Below, one piece after another: positions 9,959-19,128 of a DNA stretch of 64,000 nucleotides. Source of the stretch: Vibrio vulnificus NBRC 15645 = ATCC 27562 (GTDB lineage: Bacteria > Pseudomonadota > Gammaproteobacteria > Enterobacterales > Vibrionaceae); assembly GCF_002224265.1 (NCBI RefSeq), contig NZ_CP012881.1, positions 2,170,001 through 2,234,000 on the forward strand, given 5' to 3'. Under the pieces are notes generated by a model. That model did no database searches and was not told the DNA's origin. It saw nothing but the letters and a program-made list of their open reading frames with translations. Both the position numbers and the translations under genes were made by a program. Position 1 is the first letter of the stretch. Each line of letters opens with the position of its first letter.

Positions 9959-12900
9959 ATGTCAAAACCTGCAGCCACGATAGGTCATAATCATCTTTGT
10001 CCCAAAAAGACTGGGAAGATTCCTCACGTGGGAGGGCCGATCACAACTGGTTCAAGTAATGTCATGATTAACGGAGTGCCTGCAGCAAGAAAGGGAGATT
10101 CCATGGTTTGTGTGGGGCCTCCTGATAGCATAAAACAAGGCTCATCTTCCGTATTCATTAATGGCAAGCCTGCAGCTCGAATGTTTGACAGTACCAATCA
10201 CGGCGGTGTCATCATTGGCGGTAGCCCTAATGTGTTTATTGGTGATGCTGGGTGCTATCCCGACCCACAAGACTCTGCAGTTGCAAGTAGCGACTCTCGC
10301 CTGCAAAGCAATGAAGATAAACAGGTAGCACCCCCAACAAAGCAAAGTAACCCTCTCTCAAGCGAGCCTCAAGATTTACCCTCATCGGCGTCACATACGT
10401 CAGCGAATGGTTCCTCGACATCATCGGCTGTAGATAGCAATACCGTATATCCTGGTCAGTCGACAGATCAGAATCATGAGCCGAAAATATTTTCCATTGT
10501 TCCTATTCGTTATGCAATTGACATAGAAAGGCAGACGCCTGAATCGGTACTAGGCCGCGGGCCTCTGTCAATATCGACACCCTACGTGCTACGTCAGTTG
10601 CGCGATGGATGGCTTTATATTTATGACGACCTTACTCAAGAGATAACGGAGTATAAAGTAGAAGGCGCATCACTTACTGGCGGTGCAAATATCTATCTCG
10701 AAGGCACAACCCTGCATATCGCTTTTTCATTAATACAATGGACAAAGCGTATTGTTGATACCCTCAAACAAGATTCGAGTTTAAGACATCGATGGATGCG
10801 TCGAGTGGTTTGTATCGAAGGAGAACAGTGGCATGTTGGTGATGAATCGACGCTCGAACATGTTTCGGATATGGATACGTGTCCACACGATTTTATAATG
10901 AGCTCAGTTTCATTGCGAGAGCCGGCTAAAGTAGATTCAGGAGATGAGGCCGAGAGTAATCCGACCGCTGAAGCCATAATGAGCAAGTTGGTGACTACCA
11001 AAAAAACCTTTGCAGCCGGAGACTGGCTACGAAACGCTCAAGGCGAGGTGAAGTTAGTCGTAGCATTGGATGATGTACTTTCTGATGTGCTTGATCTCAC
11101 CATTCCACTAAATCTGCCAATTATGGACAACCTTTCAATAACGAAAGATGAAGACGAATTTCATAAGCTTGAGATGGCACGTATCGCGCGAAGTTTGGCG
11201 CGAGTGCAAGTGCCTGAATCGAAGTGGAGTTCAAACATCAATAAATCAACCTATCCTTATTTTGAAGCTGATTTACATGCCTATTTTAAGGAGCGCGAGG
11301 CGGATGTTACTGAATTAGTCGCAAAGCAACAAAAACAAAGTTATGTGAGCCTAAATACTAAGGAGCACTCTACACACGGTTCCAAAGGGTTAAGAATATT
11401 ACGAGAACGCTGGGACTATGTGCCAGATGAACTTGATCATAAGCTCTGGTTTGAAAGACGAAAGTACGTCGATGAAGTCAATTGGAAAAAACTGGATCGA
11501 TTCAGTAACGAGATGGAATCCAAGTTGGGAGAGGCAGAGACGAAGATCGACCTCTATATGCGTGAGTTATACTCAGGTTTACAGGGGGCTGACGTCGTCG
11601 ACCCTATGCGTTATGGCATAGATATCTACACACAAGAGGGTATGAATCACTACATTGTCCTCACCCATGAAATCTTTACCACCATGCAACTAGCGGTGCA
11701 AAACCGTGAACGAGAACTTAAAAAGTTAAATGAGTTTTTAGCGGGACGAAATATTCTCTCCTTTGCCCCCTATGGCGGCAGTGAATCCCTTAGCTTTGCG
11801 GTAACGCGAGAGCTGGATAATACCGAATCAATAAATCTAGTTCCCCACTATACCAATATCGTTGGGGCATTTGATAAATTAAAAGATCTGATGCAATACG
11901 GTACAGGACGTGATGCGATATGGCTACGAGAACTAACCGAAGAAGCTCGCGCAGTACTCGATATATTGGGCAAAACTTTGAAAGGAGCGCTGAGTGACTA
12001 TTTGAACCATTTGTTGCTCTATATCTATCCTGATCGTATATCGAGTCCTCCTCTGATTTTTGAAATAAAAAGGGCCATTTGGTGGCATCGGATAAAACAG
12101 GAAGTACCGAGATTTAATGATGACTATATCAATGGAACGCAGCGATTTCGGAAAGAGTTTAAGCAGTTGGTTAAAGAACTCTCTGATGAATATTACAAAC
12201 TAGGCAAGCACACAATATGGCCGGTCCGAAAATACAACCTGTATAAAAAACTGAGAATATCGTTACTTGAAAAATTGGTGGAACATCCGGACTTGATCTC
12301 TATTCGTGCCGACGAAAGTTTCCGCCAAAGTCGCAAGGCCTTACGCGCGCGTTATATGCAGTTGGTGGGAGGAAAGTTTACACAAGCGAGTACTGCTTAT
12401 AGCTCAGTTGGTGGTAATGCGGCATTAACGGTACTGCTCAATAGTATCAACTTAAATATGCTTAGTGGAACGCTAGGTGATACTGGCAAAGGCTCTGATG
12501 TACATAGCAAAGCACTTCAAGATGTTGGAATTGGACTGATGTGGTTAATTTCTTCCACTGGAGATTTAATTAGGAATATTACTGGTGATTATTTAACTCG
12601 TTCAATTGGTGATTTTAAAAGCATGAAGGTAAGTAGGGTTTCTCATATAAAAAATATTAATTTTAAAGGTCTAAGTATTACAAGGGCATATATATCTTCC
12701 ATTGCGATTAGTTCGGTTTTTGGTGTGATGGTGTCATTTTGGGAAGTTCTAAAAATTCATCGTTTATATATTAAGTCAAACAGTTTGTACGAACGATCAC
12801 TTCTATCAGTTTTAGTGTTCTTCTATGGGACACAATTCGTAGTTTATTTTAGGCTTTATGTTCGGGCTTTTGTCTCTAAAAAAGCAGTTGGAGTTTTGCT

Positions 12901-13501
12901 TGCGCCTTGGATGGTTACTGTTGGAGGATGGGCTGGAGGGGCGATTGTTTTGGTTTCCATCCTTTATGAACTTAGTAAGAAAAATGAGATTGAAAAATGG
13001 CTATCGGAATCTAGGTGGGGAAATCATAATGCAAACTTGAGTAAAGAGAAAGAGCTATTTGAGTACAAAAAGATAGCGTTGAAGCCAAGAGTAGAAATCA
13101 GAGAACAAGCTAGCGTGTTTCCTTATGGGATGAAAAAAACAACGCCAAGCAGTGAAGGTTATTATCATGCCTCAACTACCAAAATGGCTGTTAATAGCCC
13201 GTTGTGTCGTTATGTATGCCGATTTTACGTTCCAGACCCAGAGCAAGGTTTTGTTCTGACCATATTAAATAATGCGACCATTAATCCAACAAGTGGAAAG
13301 TGGGGGCAGGAAGAAGGCCAGTATTTCTATGAGATAGCGATGGAAAGTCGTACTGGTTTACGAGTAAATGTGACTTATGCTAGTGATGAGAGTGATATAT
13401 GTTATCTAGTCTCAGGAAAAGGAGAAGGGCAGTGTTCAGTTTCTTTCAATGATGTACGAGAAGTGATTGGTGAAGCATATCAAATTATAGGACGTAAATA
13501 A
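9959..13501 (+). CDS. PAAR-domain, VasX-like type VI secretion effector
   Basis: Predicted antibacterial effector carried on the T6SS spike. With the start at 9959 it has 1180 residues. Residues 1-96 form a PAAR domain (MSKPAATIGH start, repeated SSNVMINGVPAARKGD and SSSVFINGKPAARMFD blocks), which would cap VgrG. A Ser/Gln-rich linker follows to about 175, then a VasX N-terminal-type region (VPIRYAIDIE, YVLRQLRDGWLYIYD). Helix-rich middle. Three hydrophobic segments at about 907-930, 946-966 and 975-1003 suggest a pore-forming tail as in VasX/BTH_I2691 proteins. Base composition becomes more AT-rich from about 12540. A longer frame from 9692 starts inside the rpsO terminator and is rejected; ATG 9935 is an alternative start. 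The stop overlaps the next gene (TAATG). No T6SS structural genes are visible. Confidence 0.85.
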   Translation: MSKPAATIGHNHLCPKKTGKIPHVGGPITTGSSNVMINGVPAARKGDSMVCVGPPDSIKQGSSSVFINGKPAARMFDSTNHGGVIIGGSPNVFIGDAGCYPDPQDSAVASSDSRLQSNEDKQVAPPTKQSNPLSSEPQDLPSSASHTSANGSSTSSAVDSNTVYPGQSTDQNHEPKIFSIVPIRYAIDIERQTPESVLGRGPLSISTPYVLRQLRDGWLYIYDDLTQEITEYKVEGASLTGGANIYLEGTTLHIAFSLIQWTKRIVDTLKQDSSLRHRWMRRVVCIEGEQWHVGDESTLEHVSDMDTCPHDFIMSSVSLREPAKVDSGDEAESNPTAEAIMSKLVTTKKTFAAGDWLRNAQGEVKLVVALDDVLSDVLDLTIPLNLPIMDNLSITKDEDEFHKLEMARIARSLARVQVPESKWSSNINKSTYPYFEADLHAYFKEREADVTELVAKQQKQSYVSLNTKEHSTHGSKGLRILRERWDYVPDELDHKLWFERRKYVDEVNWKKLDRFSNEMESKLGEAETKIDLYMRELYSGLQGADVVDPMRYGIDIYTQEGMNHYIVLTHEIFTTMQLAVQNRERELKKLNEFLAGRNILSFAPYGGSESLSFAVTRELDNTESINLVPHYTNIVGAFDKLKDLMQYGTGRDAIWLRELTEEARAVLDILGKTLKGALSDYLNHLLLYIYPDRISSPPLIFEIKRAIWWHRIKQEVPRFNDDYINGTQRFRKEFKQLVKELSDEYYKLGKHTIWPVRKYNLYKKLRISLLEKLVEHPDLISIRADESFRQSRKALRARYMQLVGGKFTQASTAYSSVGGNAALTVLLNSINLNMLSGTLGDTGKGSDVHSKALQDVGIGLMWLISSTGDLIRNITGDYLTRSIGDFKSMKVSRVSHIKNINFKGLSITRAYISSIAISSVFGVMVSFWEVLKIHRLYIKSNSLYERSLLSVLVFFYGTQFVVYFRLYVRAFVSKKAVGVLLAPWMVTVGGWAGGAIVLVSILYELSKKNEIEKWLSESRWGNHNANLSKEKELFEYKKIALKPRVEIREQASVFPYGMKKTTPSSEGYYHASTTKMAVNSPLCRYVCRFYVPDPEQGFVLTILNNATINPTSGKWGQEEGQYFYEIAMESRTGLRVNVTYASDESDICYLVSGKGEGQCSVSFNDVREVIGEAYQIIGRK

Positions 13502-14220
13502 TGTCGGATTTTTACTCATTGGATGAACGGGCCATTAAGCGAGAGATAGATTATAAGAATGAAGAGATATCCAAAGCTGATGTGGTTTTTTCTTGGAGTT
13601 GTACAAATAAGAGATCGTTTGAAGACAAGTTTTTTGAGATTTTCATACTAGCCTTTATGCCATCGTTATTATTGTTTTTGGGCTCTGATATCTATTTATT
13701 CTCCTTTGTTTTGGTTATGTCAATATTGATGGCTTTATATTTTAGATTTACACTTCATCAACCAAGGTTATTCTATTACGAACTGACAAAAGTAGGTGTT
13801 CGTTATACGGTAGAAGAAAATGTACATGAGTTTTTTTACAAGTTCTCTCGTGCTGGTGGGGGTGTAATTATAGCTGTTAGTATGCTAGCAATGATATTTA
13901 TTGGCCCGGCCGCATTAGCTGGTGTAGGTGCTGGGCTTCTTCATGCGAAACTTATGTCGAATCATCGTAAATTGAAAGAATATAAAACATATATTCTCCC
14001 TAATAGTTTTTATATTCGTTATCATCGTTCTCGGCAGGAGATAGCTTTTAATCCTAAGTACGAAAAAGAAATGATGAGTATTGGTATATATGACTTTTTA
14101 ACTATAGGAGATGTCTATATATCGCCAAATAAATTACATCAGTTGCTTTTTTACGTTAAAAAGGAGTTTAATGTAATAGATATTAAAGAGGTTAAGAGTT
14201 GTAAATGGTTTAATTCTTAA
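13501..14220 (+). CDS. putative T6SS immunity membrane protein 1
   Basis: Unnamed 239-residue protein, start codon overlapping the effector stop (TAATG), so translation is coupled. Hydrophobic segments lie at about 44-61, 64-81 and 118-146; the rest is charged. It is AT-rich compared with rpsO and pnp. It is clearly related to the next gene: both begin with SLDE, share a YYELT..G.RYT block, an ILPNSF..(K/R)Y block and a C-terminal IYDF..IG..YIS segment. Position behind a membrane-active effector, like the immunity gene of VasX, makes inner-membrane protection of the producer the best inference. No family name recognised. Confidence 0.7.
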   Translation: MSDFYSLDERAIKREIDYKNEEISKADVVFSWSCTNKRSFEDKFFEIFILAFMPSLLLFLGSDIYLFSFVLVMSILMALYFRFTLHQPRLFYYELTKVGVRYTVEENVHEFFYKFSRAGGGVIIAVSMLAMIFIGPAALAGVGAGLLHAKLMSNHRKLKEYKTYILPNSFYIRYHRSRQEIAFNPKYEKEMMSIGIYDFLTIGDVYISPNKLHQLLFYVKKEFNVIDIKEVKSCKWFNS

Positions 14221-14281
14221 CGTTTGAGTTGTATATTTAATTGAATGTATATAAAACATAATTATTTATTTTGGTGCTTAG

Positions 14282-14986
14282 ATGAATTTTCTTTCATTGG
14301 ATGAACAAGATATAAAGAACGAAATTTCGGATAAGAATGAAAAGATATTTGAATTGGAATCGATTTTATATTGGAATTTTACGCCAAGGAGAGCAATGTT
14401 AGAAGAGTCTTCTGTTGCTTTGGTTGTCTTTGGTATACCATCTTTATTTTCCTTAAGTGGAACTAGTTCTGAATCACATTATCTTATCTTATTTGTGTCT
14501 TTCTTTTCTCTTTTGGCTGGTCTATTGGTTAGGGCTACAGGATTTAAACCAAAAACTTACTATTATGAACTTACTAGTGCAGGTATTAGATATACTTCGG
14601 TAAGTAATGTGCATAAGTATATTGACCAATATCATAGGGCTGTAAGTATAACGGTTGTTTTAATTGGTATTATTTTTATTATAATGTTTAATGAATATGG
14701 ATTGATGTTTTTTATTTTTATTGTCCCATTTTTCATTTCGTATGATAAATCTGAAGATGAAATTAGTGAAATTCATATTCTACCAAATTCTTTTGTTATC
14801 AAATATGATGTGTCCGTCAATAGGATTTATTTTATAAGTAAATATAGCGATGAAATGAGAAGTTTGGAGATATATGATTTTGAAAGAATTGGTAGTATTT
14901 ATATTTCTCGCTCACAATTGTATCAACTGATTTTTCATTTAAAAAACAATTTTGATGTTACTGATGTGGTATTGGTGAAAAACTGA
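14282..14986 (+). CDS. putative T6SS immunity membrane protein 2 (paralogue)
   Basis: Paralogue of 13501-14220 with 234 residues and the same layout: SLDEQDIKNEI start, hydrophobic segments at about 43-60, 66-85 and 118-152, then the conserved HILPNSFVIKYD and IYDFERIGSIYIS blocks. It is one of the most AT-rich genes in the window. It follows after 61 bp with a weak ribosome-binding site (TGGTGCTTAG). It may be a second immunity gene from duplication, or one kept from an earlier effector version. Function inferred from context only. Confidence 0.65.
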   Translation: MNFLSLDEQDIKNEISDKNEKIFELESILYWNFTPRRAMLEESSVALVVFGIPSLFSLSGTSSESHYLILFVSFFSLLAGLLVRATGFKPKTYYYELTSAGIRYTSVSNVHKYIDQYHRAVSITVVLIGIIFIIMFNEYGLMFFIFIVPFFISYDKSEDEISEIHILPNSFVIKYDVSVNRIYFISKYSDEMRSLEIYDFERIGSIYISRSQLYQLIFHLKNNFDVTDVVLVKN

Positions 14987-15141
14987 ATTGATAAAGATGT
15001 ATTATCGCTGCTATCAAAGCAGGGAGGAGCCAAACATCTCTGGTTAGCTAAGTTTATCTGTGGCTACAGGGTTAAAAAGGATTGCCTGATTTTTAATCAT
15101 AGTGTGGCGGTGATTTAGAATCTTGACCTACCGAATAGCGT

Positions 15142-15164
15142 GTAGGTATGAAGTGGTTTATACT
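15142..15164 (+). promoter_or_regulatory. possible pnp promoter (-10 TATACT)
   Basis: TATACT at 15159-15164 is followed by a GC-rich CCCCGCG discriminator just before the folded pnp leader. A recognisable -35 at the right distance is lacking, so this is tentative. Between 14987 and 15140 I see no gene. Confidence 0.3.
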
Positions 15165-15201
15165 ACCCCGCGTCTCAACCTTAGTTGTTGAGCATTTACA
15201 C

Positions 15202-15302
15202 CTCAATGCATTGCCGTCAGTCTGTCGACCAATAGGTCGCGACTATTCCAAATAGCTTGCTGTCAGGCTCTTTGCACTAGTCGCGATATGCAATGTTTTG
15301 AG
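15202..15302 (+). promoter_or_regulatory. folded pnp mRNA leader (RNase III/PNPase-type control)
   Basis: Two nested long-range stems are visible. CTCAATGCATTGC (15202-15214) pairs with GCAATGTTTTGAG (15290-15302) over 13 positions with one mismatch and one wobble, and TCGCGACTA (15237-15245) pairs perfectly with TAGTCGCGA (15278-15286). In E. coli a leader stem in this place is cut by RNase III and then used for PNPase autoregulation; the same role is inferred. Confidence 0.65.
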
Positions 15303-15348
15303 ACCTAATACCAACGTCCGAATTTATTTTCGGCAACAAGGAATAACA

Positions 15349-17475
15349 ATGTTCGAAAAACCAGTTGTTAAAACGTTCCAGTACGGTAACCACACGGTTA
15401 CTCTAGAAACTGGCGTTATCGCACGTCAAGCAACCGCTGCTGTTATGGTTACTATGGATGACACTGCAGTATTTGTTTCTGTTGTCGGTAAGAAAGAAGC
15501 AGTTCCAGGTCAGGACTTCTTCCCTCTAACCGTAAACTACCAAGAGCGTACTTACGCTGCAGGTAAAATCCCAGGTGGTTTCTTCAAGCGTGAAGGCCGT
15601 CCTTCTGAAGGTGAAACGCTGACTGCTCGTCTAATCGACCGCCCAATTCGTCCTCTATTCCCTGAGGGTTTTAATAACGAAGTACAAGTTATCGCAACGG
15701 TAGTGTCTGTTAACCCAGACGTACAGCCAGATATCCCAACAATGATTGGTACATCTGCAGCGCTTGCTATCTCTGGTATCCCATTCAACGGTCCTATCGG
15801 CGCGGCACGTGTTGGTCACATTGACGGTCAACTCGTACTAAACCCAAGCAACACTGAACTAAACGCATCTCGTCTAGATCTTGTTGTTGCGGGTACTGAA
15901 TCTGCAGTGCTAATGGTTGAGTCAGAAGCTGACAACCTTACTGAAGAAGAAATGCTATCTGCAGTGGTATTTGGTCACGACCAACAACAAGCAGTGATCA
16001 AAGCAATCAACGAATTCGCAGCAGAAGTTGCGACGCCATCTTGGAACTGGGTTGCTCCTGAAGCGAACACAGCTCTTAACGAGAAAGTGGCTGATCTAGC
16101 AGAAGCGAAACTTGTTGAAGCTTACAAAATTACTGAAAAGATGGCTCGTTACGACCGTATCCATGAGATTGCGGCAGAAGTTAATGCAGTTATCCTTGCT
16201 GAAGATCCAGAAGCAGATGCAAAAGAAATTCACACTATCTTCCACGATCTTGAGAAGACTGTAGTGCGTCGTAGCATCATTGCTGGCAACCCACGTATCG
16301 ATGGCCGTGAAAAAGACATGGTTCGTGCACTAGATGTACGTACTGGCGTTCTTCCACGTACTCACGGTTCTTCACTATTCACTCGTGGTGAGACTCAGGC
16401 GCTCGTAACGGCGACGCTAGGTACTCAACGTGATGCGCAAATCATCGACGAGCTAACGGGTGAGAAGAAAGATTACTTCCTACTACACTACAACTTCCCT
16501 CCATACTGTGTAGGCGAAACGGGTTTTGTAGGTTCTCCGAAGCGTCGTGAAATCGGTCACGGTAAACTTGCGAAGCGTGGTATTGCTGCAGTAATGCCAT
16601 CAATTGATGAGTTCCCATACACAGTACGTGTTGTTTCAGAAATCACAGAATCTAACGGTTCATCTTCAATGGCTTCTGTATGTGGTACTTCTCTAGCGCT
16701 TATGGACGCGGGTGTGCCAATCAAGGCTTCTGTTGCTGGTATCGCAATGGGTCTGGTTAAAGAAGGCGACGATTTTGTTGTTCTTTCAGATATCCTTGGT
16801 GACGAAGACCACCTAGGTGACATGGACTTTAAAGTTGCAGGTACTTCTACTGGTATCACTGCACTTCAAATGGACATCAAGATCGAAGGTATCACGAAAG
16901 AGATCATGCAAATTGCGCTTAACCAAGCTCAAGGTGCACGTAAGCACATCCTATCTGTAATGGATCAAGCTATCTCTGGTGCTCGTGACGATATCTCTGA
17001 GTTCGCTCCTCGCATCCACACGATGAAGATCAGCGCAGACAAGATCAAAGACGTTATCGGTAAAGGCGGTGCAGTGATCCGTGCTCTAACTGAAGAGACA
17101 GGCACAACCATCGAAATCGAAGACGACGGTACCATCAAGATTGCAGCAACTGAAGGTGCAGCGGCAAAAGAAGCGATTCGTCGTATTCAAGAGATCACCG
17201 CTGAAGTGGAAGTGGGCGTAATCTACACGGGTAAAGTTGCTCGCCTAGCAGATTTTGGTGCGTTCGTAACGATTCTTCCTGGTAAAGATGGTCTTGTTCA
17301 CATTTCTCAAATCGCTGACAAGCGTGTAGAGAAAGTGTCTGACTACCTGACTGAAGGCCAAGAAGTTCAAGTTAAAGTGCTTGAAATCGACCGCCAAGGC
17401 CGCGTTCGTCTAAGTATGAAAGAAGCGGTAGAAAAGCCAGTTGAAGCAGAAGCGCCAGCGGCAGAAGAAGAGTAA
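15349..17475 (+). CDS. pnp: polyribonucleotide nucleotidyltransferase (PNPase)
   Basis: 3'-5' phosphorolytic exoribonuclease, core of the RNA degradosome. The start at 15349 ([13 protein letters not shown]) gives 708 residues, with AAGGAA 5 nt upstream; the longer frame from 15298 runs into the leader stem and is rejected. Two RNase PH domains (about 10-230 and 310-540), a KH domain ([12 protein letters not shown], about 555-620) and an S1 domain (about 620-690) are in standard order, with an acidic tail. Codon use is highly optimised. It is normally directly behind rpsO; here 5.7 kb intervene. Confidence 0.98.
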   Translation: MFEKPVVKTFQYGNHTVTLETGVIARQATAAVMVTMDDTAVFVSVVGKKEAVPGQDFFPLTVNYQERTYAAGKIPGGFFKREGRPSEGETLTARLIDRPIRPLFPEGFNNEVQVIATVVSVNPDVQPDIPTMIGTSAALAISGIPFNGPIGAARVGHIDGQLVLNPSNTELNASRLDLVVAGTESAVLMVESEADNLTEEEMLSAVVFGHDQQQAVIKAINEFAAEVATPSWNWVAPEANTALNEKVADLAEAKLVEAYKITEKMARYDRIHEIAAEVNAVILAEDPEADAKEIHTIFHDLEKTVVRRSIIAGNPRIDGREKDMVRALDVRTGVLPRTHGSSLFTRGETQALVTATLGTQRDAQIIDELTGEKKDYFLLHYNFPPYCVGETGFVGSPKRREIGHGKLAKRGIAAVMPSIDEFPYTVRVVSEITESNGSSSMASVCGTSLALMDAGVPIKASVAGIAMGLVKEGDDFVVLSDILGDEDHLGDMDFKVAGTSTGITALQMDIKIEGITKEIMQIALNQAQGARKHILSVMDQAISGARDDISEFAPRIHTMKISADKIKDVIGKGGAVIRALTEETGTTIEIEDDGTIKIAATEGAAAKEAIRRIQEITAEVEVGVIYTGKVARLADFGAFVTILPGKDGLVHISQIADKRVEKVSDYLTEGQEVQVKVLEIDRQGRVRLSMKEAVEKPVEAEAPAAEEE

Positions 17476-17537
17476 TCTTCACGTTGACACATACTTGTCT
17501 AGGGCTTTTCTCGCTTAAAAGCCTGAAAGCATGTTAT

Positions 17538-17566
17538 AAAGGGGAGCATTGAGCTCCCCTTTTTAT
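17538..17566 (+). terminator. terminator after pnp
   Basis: AAAGGGGAGC and GCTCCCCTTT pair around ATTGA and are followed by T-rich sequence, 30 bp before the nlpI start. Confidence 0.92.
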
Positions 17567-17595
17567 TTTCGCAGTCTTCACAGGAGTGCCTTTTA

Positions 17596-18504
17596 GTGAA
17601 ATGGTTTCAAACCGTTAGTCTGTGCATCGCGTTAGCGACAACAGGCTGTGCATCAACCACCAGTGGCAACAAGAGTCAGTGGGTGTATCCGCCAATGGCA
17701 GTGCCATTGCAGGCGAGTGTTCAGCAAGAGGTGCAAATTGCGCGTTTGTCACAATTGCTGCAACGCACTGATCTCAGTGATGAAGTTCGTGCGAAAATGC
17801 ATTACGAACGTGGTAACTACTATGACAGTGTCGGTTTGCGTGATTTAGCCAGACTCGATTTTAATCAGTCTCTGCAGTTAAATCCTGCACAGCCAGATAT
17901 TTTTAATTTATTGGGCGTCTATTTCACACAAGTGGGTGAATATGATGCCGCTTACGAAGCATTCGACTCAACGTTAGAGCTCGACCCAAGCAATAGTTAT
18001 GCGGAGCGCAATCGTGCTATTGCACTCTATTACGGTGGCCGTTTGGATCTGGCAAAAGAAGAGATGCAGAAGCATTATCAAGATGATCCGCAAGATCCGT
18101 TTCGCGTGCTTTGGCTCTACATCATTGAATCGGATCTCGATCCTGTTCAAGCCAAGGCGGATTTACTGACTCGCTATCAACAGCGCAGTGAAGAGTGGGG
18201 ATGGGTGTTGGTTGCGTTAATGGGTGAGCAAGTGTCTGAGGAGCAGGCGTTCAAAGCGATCATTGATGCATCTCGTGAAAACGTGCTACTGGCGCAGCGT
18301 TTAACCGAAGTCTATTTCTATCTTGCCAAGCGCTACCAGCAGAAAGGTGACTTTGCCAATGCGATCTCTTTGTATAAGTTAGCGATCTCTTTCAATGTTT
18401 ATGAGTACGTTGAGCATCGCTACGCATTTTTAGAGCTTGGCAATATCTATCAGCAGCTTCAGTCAGAACGTCTTGCAAAAGCTCAGGCGAAAACTACACC
18501 TTAG
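17596..18504 (+). CDS. nlpI: lipoprotein NlpI
   Basis: Outer-membrane lipoprotein with TPR repeats, an adaptor for peptidoglycan hydrolases and for the protease Prc in E. coli. It has 302 residues from a GTG start (CAGGAG upstream; the nearby ATG at 17601 is out of frame). The signal peptide ends at the lipobox LATTGC. TPR-like units occupy about 65-165 (YERGNYYDSVGL, LLGVYFTQVGEYDAAYEAF). Its position after pnp is the conserved one. Confidence 0.95.
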   Translation: MKWFQTVSLCIALATTGCASTTSGNKSQWVYPPMAVPLQASVQQEVQIARLSQLLQRTDLSDEVRAKMHYERGNYYDSVGLRDLARLDFNQSLQLNPAQPDIFNLLGVYFTQVGEYDAAYEAFDSTLELDPSNSYAERNRAIALYYGGRLDLAKEEMQKHYQDDPQDPFRVLWLYIIESDLDPVQAKADLLTRYQQRSEEWGWVLVALMGEQVSEEQAFKAIIDASRENVLLAQRLTEVYFYLAKRYQQKGDFANAISLYKLAISFNVYEYVEHRYAFLELGNIYQQLQSERLAKAQAKTTP

Positions 18505-18532
18505 ACCAGCAAGAGCGTCATCCCGAACAATA

Positions 18533-18570
18533 GAAACCCTCGACATCGATGATGATCGAGGGTTTCTTTT
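18533..18570 (+). terminator. terminator after nlpI
   Basis: GAAACCCTCGA and TCGAGGGTTTC form an 11-bp stem with a T-rich tail (TTTTCTTT). Confidence 0.93.
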
Positions 18571-18642
18571 CTTTCCAGCCTATTCACGGTGAATAAAAGT
18601 GTACTCGGTTTGTTTTAGTGGATTGCTAATTTCAATAACAAG

Positions 18643-18675
18643 ATTAAAATAGTTAGCCTTGCTAACTATTTTAAT
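18643..18675. promoter_or_regulatory. operator of the MarR regulator (perfect inverted repeat)
   Basis: ATTAAAATAGTTAGC (18643-18657) and GCTAACTATTTTAAT (18661-18675) are exact reverse complements separated by CTT. The right arm ends 9 bp before the regulator's ATG, so binding would cover the promoter or ribosome-binding region. This placement and symmetry fit MarR autorepression of the regulator-pump pair. Confidence 0.8.
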
Positions 18676-18684
18676 GGTTGAATA

Positions 18685-19098
18685 ATGAGCCTCAGCACCC
18701 ATCTCGAAAAAATGGAGCGCTTTGCGGCAAAAGTGTGGCGAAAGCACAGCAAAGACGATCCTATCTTGCAGTTGAGTTTTAGTGAATATGACTACCTGAA
18801 AGTGATTCAAAATGCGCAAGAACCGATACGTATCACGGATCTTGCGTTGGAAATGGAAGTGTCTAAACCTTCTGCGACCAATATGGTGACGCGTTTAGAG
18901 CGAAAAGGATTGGTGAGCCGAGCTCATTGTCTGCATGATGCAAGAGTGAAGCGTGTGGTGCTGACAGAGAAAGCGCTGCACTATTTAGCACAGGAAGCGA
19001 TGGTTTACCGCATATTGGCTGAGCAAGTCGCAGGGCAGTTGAGTGATGAAGAGCAGCAACAGCTCGTCTCATTGCTCAGTAAAGCACTTACGTTTTAG
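18685..19098 (+). CDS. MarR-family transcriptional regulator
   Basis: A 137-residue winged-helix protein. The DNA-binding core is at about 50-95 (RITDLALEMEVSKPSATNMV, then the wing with DARVKRVVLT). No TM or extra domain. It stands directly behind a perfect 33-bp inverted repeat and 30 bp before a MATE pump gene, so it probably represses itself and the pump until a ligand binds. The ligand cannot be told from sequence. Confidence 0.9.
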   Translation: MSLSTHLEKMERFAAKVWRKHSKDDPILQLSFSEYDYLKVIQNAQEPIRITDLALEMEVSKPSATNMVTRLERKGLVSRAHCLHDARVKRVVLTEKALHYLAQEAMVYRILAEQVAGQLSDEEQQQLVSLLSKALTF

Positions 19099-19128
19099 TT
19101 TCTTAGAATCGATGTCGAGCTTTCATTG

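Noticed and set aside
15123..15128. TTGACC as a -35 box for pnp
   Set aside because: The 17-bp spaced -10 would be GTATGA-like, and the TATACT box is too far away (30 bp).
9671..15348. Integrase, transposase, tRNA target or flanking repeats for the effector module
   Set aside because: None visible; the module gives no sign of a classical genomic island, so simple recombination is more likely.
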